Assembly: GCA_016177315.1 (NCBI GenBank)
Contig: JACOVN010000022.1
Coordinates: forward strand, 1 to 10,715
DNA from: Candidatus Woesearchaeota archaeon
Lineage (GTDB): Archaea > Nanobdellota > Nanobdellia > Woesearchaeales > UBA12501
Direction: 5' to 3'
Length of the DNA stretch: 10,715 nt
The position numbers and the translations under genes were made by a program. The notes under the pieces are model-generated. The model did no database searches and was not told the origin of the DNA. It saw only the letters and a program-made list of their open reading frames with translations. This document shows, piece by piece, positions 6,171 to 10,715 of the stretch; the stretch's first letter is position 1, and each line of letters begins with the position of its first letter.

Positions 6171-7247
6171 TCACGCGATGATTTCGTGCTTCACTTCCTT
6201 ATACACTTCAATGAAGGACATGAGCAAAGCCAAAATTAAGGGGCCTATAATAATGCCGATGAAGCCCAGCACCATCAACCCTCCCAGAATGCCGAGCAGC
6301 ACTAAGACTGGATGCAAATCGGATCTTCTGCCAATGATCTTTGGCTTGATGAGGTTGTCAATCGTGGAAATAAGGAAGGTTCCATAGAGTAACAAGCCAA
6401 CACCTTTCCAGATGACTACCGTCTCATTCATTGCAATGCCAGTAATAATCTGAATGACTCCAATGGGCAGCCACACCAATGCAGAGCCAACAATCGGGAT
6501 CAATGCAGCGAATGCGAGCAACGCTCCCCAGAGATATGGGCTCTCTGTCGAATGGAAGATAATAAATCCAATCGTCCCCAAAATACCTTGCACGATAGCA
6601 ACAATGATGGCTCCATAGACTGTTGCGTGCAGAATATCCTTCGTCCTCTTAACCAGTTTATCGATGAAGCTCTGCTTGAAAGGCAGTAATTCTCTAATCT
6701 CTTTCTCAATTTTTCGTCCGTCCTTGAAGAAGTAGAACATCACAAAGATGAGAATGAACAAGTTCAAAATCAGCTTCGGAATGGAAGCGATGAGCCCAGG
6801 CAAAGAGTTCATGAAGGAAAACGTAAATTTTGAGAGGGAAGCATAGATGGCATCCTTCACCTTGGGATCTTCAATGACGCTGTTGATGTAATTGGTGACA
6901 TCACAAGCTACGGTGTCTTCCATGCACTCTGTTGCAAAGAATGTTGTAGAGAGCTTCTGCTTGGAAATGATGAGTACTTTCGCCATGTCCTTGTACAAGG
7001 CATTAATCGTAAGCATGACTGGCAGGGTGAAAATCGCAACCACAAGAATGGAAATCAGGATGGCTGCAAGGGTTTCGCTCTTGACATACTGCCGCATTTT
7101 GTTATAGATGGGAAAGAAAATGTAGGAAATGACAAAGCCTGCGAGGATGATGGTAACAAATGGCCAGACGATGACCAGGGAGAGGACTACGATGATCAGG
7201 AAGAAGACAATGAAACTGATTTTGGCATAGTCCTTATCGATAGGCAT
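6171..7247 (-). CDS. AI-2E/PerM-family permease
   Basis: A 358-residue polytopic membrane protein of the AI-2E transporter (UPF0118/PerM) family. Helix pairs lie at about 11-46 and 58-84, an outer domain at about 85-150, then helices to the C-terminus. Family motifs are FVMFYFFKDGRKI (168-180), ALIPIVGSALVWLPIG (248-263), IDNLIKPKIIG (296-306), HPVLVLLGILGG (312-323) and GIIIGPLILALL (331-342). Members include the E. coli AI-2 exporter TqsA, Na+(Li+)/H+ antiporters and many of unknown substrate; AI-2 itself is not implied here. Cys108 and Cys115 in the predicted extracytoplasmic segment could form a disulfide. GGGAG at 7255-7259 lies 7 nt before the ATG, and a TATA box lies at 7293-7300. It is the first gene of an operon with the cation exchanger, 15 nt downstream, which makes an ion-coupled role attractive but unproven. 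Confidence 0.92.
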   Translation of the reverse strand: MPIDKDYAKISFIVFFLIIVVLSLVIVWPFVTIILAGFVISYIFFPIYNKMRQYVKSETLAAILISILVVAIFTLPVMLTINALYKDMAKVLIISKQKLSTTFFATECMEDTVACDVTNYINSVIEDPKVKDAIYASLSKFTFSFMNSLPGLIASIPKLILNLFILIFVMFYFFKDGRKIEKEIRELLPFKQSFIDKLVKRTKDILHATVYGAIIVAIVQGILGTIGFIIFHSTESPYLWGALLAFAALIPIVGSALVWLPIGVIQIITGIAMNETVVIWKGVGLLLYGTFLISTIDNLIKPKIIGRRSDLHPVLVLLGILGGLMVLGFIGIIIGPLILALLMSFIEVYKEVKHEIIA

Positions 7248-7292
7248 CCCCTCGCTCCCGAATCACTCTTAATTAGGAACAGCAGCAGCAAG

Positions 7293-7300
7293 TTTATAAA
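7293..7300 (-). promoter_or_regulatory. TATA box of the permease-exchanger operon
   Basis: TTTATAAA, with AATAAC (BRE-like) upstream on the minus strand at 7301-7306. Predicted start about 7270, giving a leader of about 23 nt that contains GGGAG. The box is a perfect palindrome and could also fire on the plus strand. Confidence 0.65.
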
Positions 7301-7322
7301 GTTATTGTTGAATCCAACTATT

Positions 7323-7347
7323 CCATCCAGTCTTTGACTGGGGGTGG
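7323..7347 (+). other. GC-rich hairpin in the divergent intergenic region
   Basis: CCAGTC (7327-7332), loop TTT, GACTGG (7336-7341) form a perfect 6-bp stem. It extends by a T-G pair (7326/7342) and, across a two-base bulge, by CCA/TGG (7323-7325 with 7345-7347). It sits between two divergent promoters and matches no gene. A T-rich stretch follows on the plus strand. Confidence 0.45.
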
Positions 7348-7382
7348 TCGGATTTCTTTTGAATTTTGAGAGCCTTCGCCTA

Positions 7383-7397
7383 CGAAAAATTTATATA
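7383..7397 (+). promoter_or_regulatory. Strong archaeal promoter of sepF
   Basis: CGAAAAA (BRE, 7383-7389) followed directly by TTTATATA (7390-7397) is a near-ideal archaeal core promoter. The start is expected near 7419, leaving about 28 nt of leader with GGGAGG before the ATG at 7448. Confidence 0.8.
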
Positions 7398-7432
7398 GTG
7401 GTGCTCCAAGTATTATAGCAAAGTAGCAAAAA

Positions 7433-7438
7433 GGGAGG
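7433..7438 (+). promoter_or_regulatory. Shine-Dalgarno site that sets the sepF start
   Basis: GGGAGG directly abuts an in-frame ATG at 7439 but lies 9 nt before the ATG at 7448. Normal spacing favours 7448. Confidence 0.7.
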
Positions 7439-7447
7439 ATGGGCTGT

Positions 7448-7882
7448 ATGAAATCCTTTTTCATGAAGATTAAGGAGAAAATGAGGGGTTCTCAGGAAGA
7501 GGAATATTCCGTTCCAGAGGATACTGAAGAGGGATATGTGGAGATTTCTTCTGAAGGTGATCAGGCACAGGGCAAGGTAACTGTCCGTTCTTTTGTGCTG
7601 GATGACTTTGCGGATGTCAAGCCAGTTTTGGACTCTTTGCGGGACGGTTATACTATCGCTTTGGTAAACATTAAGCCCTTGAAGGACAGGGATTTGGTGG
7701 AATTGAAAAGGGCGGTAAGCAAGATCAAGAAGACCTGCGATGCATTAGAAGGGGATATTGCGGGCTTTGGAGAGGATTGGGTTTGTGTTACGCCTTCCTT
7801 TGCAGAGATTTACCGGGAACAGAAGACACGTGCTGCACCAGGACCGAGCCATGCAACGGAAATCCGAGAGGATGAGTTTTAG
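7448..7882 (+). CDS. sepF: SepF, archaeal cell-division protein (FtsZ membrane anchor)
   Basis: A 144-residue protein of the SepF family, which in archaea tethers the FtsZ ring to the membrane. The N-terminus MKSFFMKIKEKMRG (1-14) is a basic amphipathic helix, the expected membrane-targeting sequence. An acidic, disordered linker follows (15-42). The globular SepF domain runs from about 43 to 123: KVTVRSFVLDDFADVKPVLD (43-62), then GYTIALVNIKPLKDRDLVEL (67-86), and EGDIAGFGEDWVCVTPSFAE (101-120), all characteristic. A short tail (EQKTRAAPGPSHATEIREDEF, 124-144, in part) ends acidic. The start at 7448 is preferred over the in-frame ATG at 7439, because the latter touches the ribosome site; the shorter form also begins directly with the amphipathic helix. 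No ftsZ is in the window. The promoter is one of the strongest here. Confidence 0.9.
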   Translation: MKSFFMKIKEKMRGSQEEEYSVPEDTEEGYVEISSEGDQAQGKVTVRSFVLDDFADVKPVLDSLRDGYTIALVNIKPLKDRDLVELKRAVSKIKKTCDALEGDIAGFGEDWVCVTPSFAEIYREQKTRAAPGPSHATEIREDEF

Positions 7883-7884
7883 GA

Positions 7885-9306
7885 TTAGGATTTCTCTTGA
7901 GAAGCAGTTTGCGGTTTATAGTGCAATATGCCAACCATCGTTCGTAAATCTTCTATTGACGCTCTTTGATCTTGGATAACAGCAGGATAGTGCTCTCTCA
8001 ATCGTAAGGCTTTTTCAAACCAGCCTGATTGCATAGCAAGTCCGTACACCATGTTCGCTGCAGTATCAATCTCTGCATCGGAGAGATGATGTCTTTGAAC
8101 AATTTCATGGGCTTTTGTATCGTTTCCATTCACCATCGTCTGTTCAAATAATCTTACCATTACAGGATGGACCATTTCCTCTGGCAGATTCAGCTCTGCG
8201 AAAGCTTCCTCCACATGGCTATATCCATACCCCCTATTTCCTTCCACTGCCTGAATGACTCGCTCACCGGCCTTGAGGATTTTATCCCTTCCTAAATCAT
8301 AGGCTTTGGCTAACTGCCCAGCACGTAAATATCTCCCTGGGTCTGCAAATTTTTCCCACCCTATTAATTTTTTATATGCTTTTGTTGCAAGCTCTCGAAC
8401 TCGCTCAGCAGGTAATCCATCGGCAGTTTCCTGAATCATATCAATAAAAGATCTATCTTCAAAAGCACCATGGTCCCAATTTGCCGTCATTTCATCATAT
8501 ACTATTTCCTCTTGCCGCGCGGCCATTTCTGCAGAAGGTATAGGGAGCTTATATTTTCTAGCTAGATGCAGAGCTAAATGAGGATTTTTTCCCTTCTTAT
8601 CTTCATATATTTGTTGTGCTCTCTGCGTAAGAGGTTCTTGGATTGCATCTTCTACACCCCATTCTCTTGCTTGTTGCAGTACCATATCTAATGAAGCAGG
8701 AATATCGCTTTCTTGCAATTCTTGACAAAGCCATGCCACAGCATACCGCCGTACGTTTTCTTTATTTCCTATTTTTGCAAAGAAATCAGCCTTCATATGA
8801 ATATTATTTGTACCATCTACTAACGTTTCTAACCGTTGCCTTGTTGCCCCACCTAAAGAGGACGGATCAATTGCTATTGCTTTTCTTTTCCCTTCTTCAA
8901 CAGGCCTTGGAAGTAAGCCGGATATAAGGAGAGTATCGTGCAAAGATGTTACTGCTGCATGTACCGCCGCATCGCTGGACGTTTTTATATCCCTCAACTG
9001 TCGCATGGCTGATAGGACTGGCACGTACCGATCTCCAGATAATTCTGTGCATCCAAATTTTCTTGGTGGCTCTTCTGCTGTTCCATGAAGTATTTCTTCG
9101 ATACGGTTTACCAAGTTATCTGGTACAAGGGATAGACGGTGAATATCTATAGCAGATCTTTCGGATGGGTTATACAGCAATCTGTAATGGGCAGTTACAA
9201 ATTGTGCATGATCATTTAATTCCATTTGTTTAAAATCTACCAACAGCAATGTATCTGCATCTCCCATAGTAGAGAGTAATGCATGAATGTTTATAAAGAT
9301 TTCCAT
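7885..9306 (-). CDS. Unrecognised 473-residue alpha-helical repeat protein
   Basis: I do not recognise this soluble protein. Residues 1-75 contain alternating hydrophobic segments and may be a small alpha/beta domain. From about 170 to 460 the sequence is helical and contains similar units of 30-40 residues, each with an Ala/Leu helix, a Tyr or Leu turn and a second helix: about 204-239, 244-273, 327-356 (LRAGQLAKAYDLGRDKILKA at 327-346), 364-394, 397-428 and a partial one at 432-446. This is the look of a TPR-like alpha-solenoid, usually a protein-binding scaffold. There are no signal peptide, membrane helices or obvious catalytic motif, and only two cysteines (86 and 194). The stop codon lies 2 nt from that of sepF (convergent). 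The ATG at 9304-9306 follows a TATA box shared with the divergent ZPR1 gene, giving a leader of about 10 nt and no ribosome site. Function unknown. Confidence 0.8.
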   Translation of the reverse strand: MEIFINIHALLSTMGDADTLLLVDFKQMELNDHAQFVTAHYRLLYNPSERSAIDIHRLSLVPDNLVNRIEEILHGTAEEPPRKFGCTELSGDRYVPVLSAMRQLRDIKTSSDAAVHAAVTSLHDTLLISGLLPRPVEEGKRKAIAIDPSSLGGATRQRLETLVDGTNNIHMKADFFAKIGNKENVRRYAVAWLCQELQESDIPASLDMVLQQAREWGVEDAIQEPLTQRAQQIYEDKKGKNPHLALHLARKYKLPIPSAEMAARQEEIVYDEMTANWDHGAFEDRSFIDMIQETADGLPAERVRELATKAYKKLIGWEKFADPGRYLRAGQLAKAYDLGRDKILKAGERVIQAVEGNRGYGYSHVEEAFAELNLPEEMVHPVMVRLFEQTMVNGNDTKAHEIVQRHHLSDAEIDTAANMVYGLAMQSGWFEKALRLREHYPAVIQDQRASIEDLRTMVGILHYKPQTASQEKS

Positions 9307-9338
9307 TTTAACTACTCAAGGATAAATGTTCCAAAATC

Positions 9339-9346
9339 TTTATAAA
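9339..9346. promoter_or_regulatory. Symmetric TATA box shared by two divergent genes
   Basis: TTTATAAA is a perfect palindrome. On the plus strand it lies about 27 nt before the ATG at 9370 of ZPR1 (preceded by CCAAAATC). On the minus strand it lies about 36 nt before the ATG at 9306 of the solenoid gene. No better TATA element is seen for either gene in the 63-nt gap. Confidence 0.6.
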
Positions 9347-9369
9347 TGCTATTCCGCAAGACTTGTTCT

Positions 9370-9915
9370 ATGCCAGACTCATCAGAAGCAGCAGAGCCAG
9401 AAACAATGACAGGTCAGCCCTGCCCGATGTGCCACACCAACAACTTGACGTTAACAGAGAAAGAAATAGAAGTGCCTTACTTTGGTAAGCTTTATATCTT
9501 CTCGATGGTCTGCAATAATTGCAAGTTCCACAAGGCAGATGTCGAGGCAGCAGAGCAGAAAGAGCCTTGCAAATACACCTTTGAAATTTCCTCTGAGGAA
9601 GACATGAAAGTCAGAGTGGTGAAGAGCTCTGAAGCAACCGTGAAGTTGCCCCACATTAGCACTATTACTCCTGGCCCTGCAGCCCAAGGGTATGTGACGA
9701 ATATTGAAGGAATCTTAAACAGAGTGCAGCATGAAGTTGAAGTAGTCAAAGAAATGGAAGAAGACGAAGAGGCGAAGAAGAAAGCAAAGAATTTATTAAA
9801 GAAAATCATGAAAATCAAATTGGGGCAGGAAAAACAAAAAATAATTATTGAGGATCCGACTGGCAATAGTGCGATTATTTCTGAGAAAGCTATAAGGGAA
9901 AGTTTGAAGAAGTGA
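9370..9915 (+). CDS. ZPR1-type zinc-finger protein
   Basis: A 181-residue soluble protein of the archaeal ZPR1 family, which has one copy of the zinc finger plus beta domain that is duplicated in eukaryotic ZPR1. The four zinc ligands are Cys18 and Cys21 (CPMC) and Cys48 and Cys51 (CNNC); between them lies EIEVPYFGKLYIFSMVC (32-48), the family's IPYF-type segment. The beta domain follows: KVRVVKSSEATVKLPH (80-95), then ITPGPAAQGYVTNIEGILNR (99-118), highly typical. A charged Lys/Glu helix (122-150) precedes IIIEDPTGNSAII (158-170), matching the family's D-P-x-G-N-S motif. In eukaryotes ZPR1 acts with translation factor eEF1A; the archaeal role is less clear. An in-frame ATG at 9346 overlaps the last base of the TATA box and cannot be transcribed from it, so the leaderless ATG at 9370 is chosen; the extra residues MLFRKTCS do not belong to the family. 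Confidence 0.9.
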   Translation: MPDSSEAAEPETMTGQPCPMCHTNNLTLTEKEIEVPYFGKLYIFSMVCNNCKFHKADVEAAEQKEPCKYTFEISSEEDMKVRVVKSSEATVKLPHISTITPGPAAQGYVTNIEGILNRVQHEVEVVKEMEEDEEAKKKAKNLLKKIMKIKLGQEKQKIIIEDPTGNSAIISEKAIRESLKK

Positions 9916-9930
9916 AGCGTTGCATCTCCC

Positions 9931-9955
9931 AGTGCGTGAACGCGGTTTGCGCATT
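9931..9955 (+). terminator. Hairpin after the ZPR1 gene (3' end or terminator structure)
   Basis: An 11-bp stem with a GCG triloop (9942-9944) starts 15 nt after the ZPR1 stop: 9931-9941 pairs with 9945-9955. Three of the pairs are G-U and the rest are Watson-Crick, so the structure forms only in plus-strand RNA; in minus-strand RNA those three become A-C mismatches. TTT at 9954-9956 follows, too short for a classic terminator. Confidence 0.5.
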
Positions 9956-9963
9956 TCCCGATA

Positions 9964-10710
9964 CTAAAAAAAGAGCAATTTCACGGCTGAAATAGCTACA
10001 AACAAAATGAATAGCTGCTTTACCCATAACTCTCCCTTTTTTAATGCGACATGTGCACCGATATAGCCACCAATGGCCATGCCAAGAAGCAAGATAATTC
10101 CATTTTTATAATCAACAATCCCGTTGAATGCAAATATTATAAGGGAAGATACAGAGAGCACAAACCAAGGTATGATACCAGTTCCAAGCACTTCCAGCAT
10201 GGTAAACCCAAGGAAATACGTGAGCGTGTAAAATATCAACGGTCCTGTCCCCTGGCCAAAAAATCCTCCAAATACCATGATGAGAAAATATATCGATAAG
10301 CCGAAAGCAATCTTGGATTTACTCATTTTGGCTCTTTGAATGCCTTTATTCTGTTTTAAGAAGAGGAGCGGCAAAAGAATGAGCAGAAGAACACCAACGA
10401 CTTTCTGGAGGATTTTTGGATCGATGTTCAACAAAATATTTGCGCCGATGAAAGAGCCAAGCAAGCTAATGATGGCAAGGACAGGCACATATCTCCAAAC
10501 GATCTTCTTTGCTTTCCAAAATTTAAGAAAAGCAGGAAGTGTTTGTCCAAGGGTTCCGAATCTATCCGTTGCTATTGCAACTTGTGGCGGAAGGCCAAGA
10601 AAGACTAGAGAGGGAATGGAGATGAGGCCTCCAGCACCAAGCGTAGAATCAAAAAAGCCTGCTGCTATGCCGGCAAGCAAAACTAATAACAAGGTAAGTA
10701 TTTCTGTCAT
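9964..10710 (-). CDS. TauE/SafE-family (sulfite exporter-like) permease
   Basis: A 248-residue membrane protein with about seven or eight helices of the TauE/SafE family (Pfam sulfite exporter TauE). The two internal repeats are visible: AGIAAGFFDSTLGAGGLISI (13-32) in the first half and FGGFFGQGTGPLIFYTL (147-163) in the second, each a Gly-rich half-helix motif. A charged Lys-rich loop (119-133) separates the halves. Members move sulfite, sulfoacetate, other organosulfur anions or unknown substrates; the substrate cannot be inferred here. Length and both ends match a complete protein, but the window stops 5 nt before the ATG, so promoter, ribosome site and a possible earlier start are not visible. 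Seven T residues on the minus strand (9966-9972) overlap the last codons and may act as an oligo-T terminator. It converges on ZPR1 with 48 nt between stop codons. Confidence 0.9.
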   Translation of the reverse strand: MTEILTLLLVLLAGIAAGFFDSTLGAGGLISIPSLVFLGLPPQVAIATDRFGTLGQTLPAFLKFWKAKKIVWRYVPVLAIISLLGSFIGANILLNIDPKILQKVVGVLLLILLPLLFLKQNKGIQRAKMSKSKIAFGLSIYFLIMVFGGFFGQGTGPLIFYTLTYFLGFTMLEVLGTGIIPWFVLSVSSLIIFAFNGIVDYKNGIILLLGMAIGGYIGAHVALKKGELWVKQLFILFVAISAVKLLFF

Positions 10711-10715
10711 TGTAC

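Noticed and set aside
6171-7247. Reading the AI-2E family member as evidence of quorum sensing.
   Set aside because: The family name covers many substrates, including Na+/H+ antiport; no luxS or lsr-type gene is nearby.
8643-8927. Plus-strand open frame of 94 codons opposite the solenoid gene.
   Set aside because: Leu-rich shadow frame with no ribosome site or promoter; the minus-strand frame is five times longer and contiguous.
9492-9866. Minus-strand frame opposite ZPR1.
   Set aside because: Phe/Ser-rich shadow of a recognised ZPR1 domain.
1-10715. tRNA, rRNA, CRISPR array, insertion sequence or long nucleotide repeats.
   Set aside because: Genes fill the window with short gaps; no cloverleaf, spaced direct repeats, transposase or terminal inverted repeats were seen by eye.

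Overview
The window looks archaeal, and most likely comes from an uncultivated DPANN-type or euryarchaeal genome, although the lineage cannot be fixed from sequence alone. Almost every transcription unit is preceded by an archaeal TATA/BRE element (for example CGAAAAA+TTTATATA at 7383-7397, TTTATAAA at 7293-7300 and 9339-9346, TTTTTAAA at 4340-4347) rather than bacterial -35/-10 boxes. An archaeal-type SepF and a one-domain ZPR1 zinc-finger protein are present. Several genes appear leaderless or nearly so, while others carry Shine-Dalgarno sites.

Layout. (1) 1-2749, plus strand: the 3' part of a Cu+-type P1B ATPase, open from the first base of the window and preceded in frame by a YHS/TRASH-like metal-binding segment and two HMA domains, then a 67-residue DUF2892 membrane protein in the same operon. 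(2) 2773-5144, minus strand: four separately promoted genes, namely a DUF2238-like membrane protein, a small winged-helix regulator, a DUF1264 protein with a lipoprotein signal, and a DUF4145/HEPN-like protein with an R-x4-H motif. (3) 5193-7247, minus strand: a two-gene operon of an AI-2E/PerM-family permease followed by a Na+/Ca2+-exchanger-family antiporter. (4) 7448-7882, plus strand: SepF, the membrane anchor of FtsZ, with a very good promoter. (5) 7885-9306, minus strand: an unrecognised 473-residue helical-repeat protein whose stop codon lies 2 nt from the SepF stop. (6) 9370-9915, plus strand: ZPR1, divergent from the solenoid gene and apparently sharing one symmetric TATA box with it. 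(7) 9964-10710, minus strand: a TauE/SafE-family permease.

How the genes fit together. The first part is a copper/metal export unit. Much of the rest is envelope-related: six of the eleven genes encode integral membrane proteins, one a putative lipoprotein and one a membrane-associated division factor. Apart from the ATPase-DUF2892 and permease-exchanger operons, there is no strong evidence for one shared pathway. No mobile element, CRISPR array, rRNA or tRNA was seen, and no stretch longer than about 200 nt lacks a gene.

The most interesting unexplained items are the 473-residue solenoid protein, the solitary HEPN-like protein, the shared symmetric promoter, and two intergenic hairpins (7323-7347 and 9931-9955). 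I did not find a clearly new multi-gene system.
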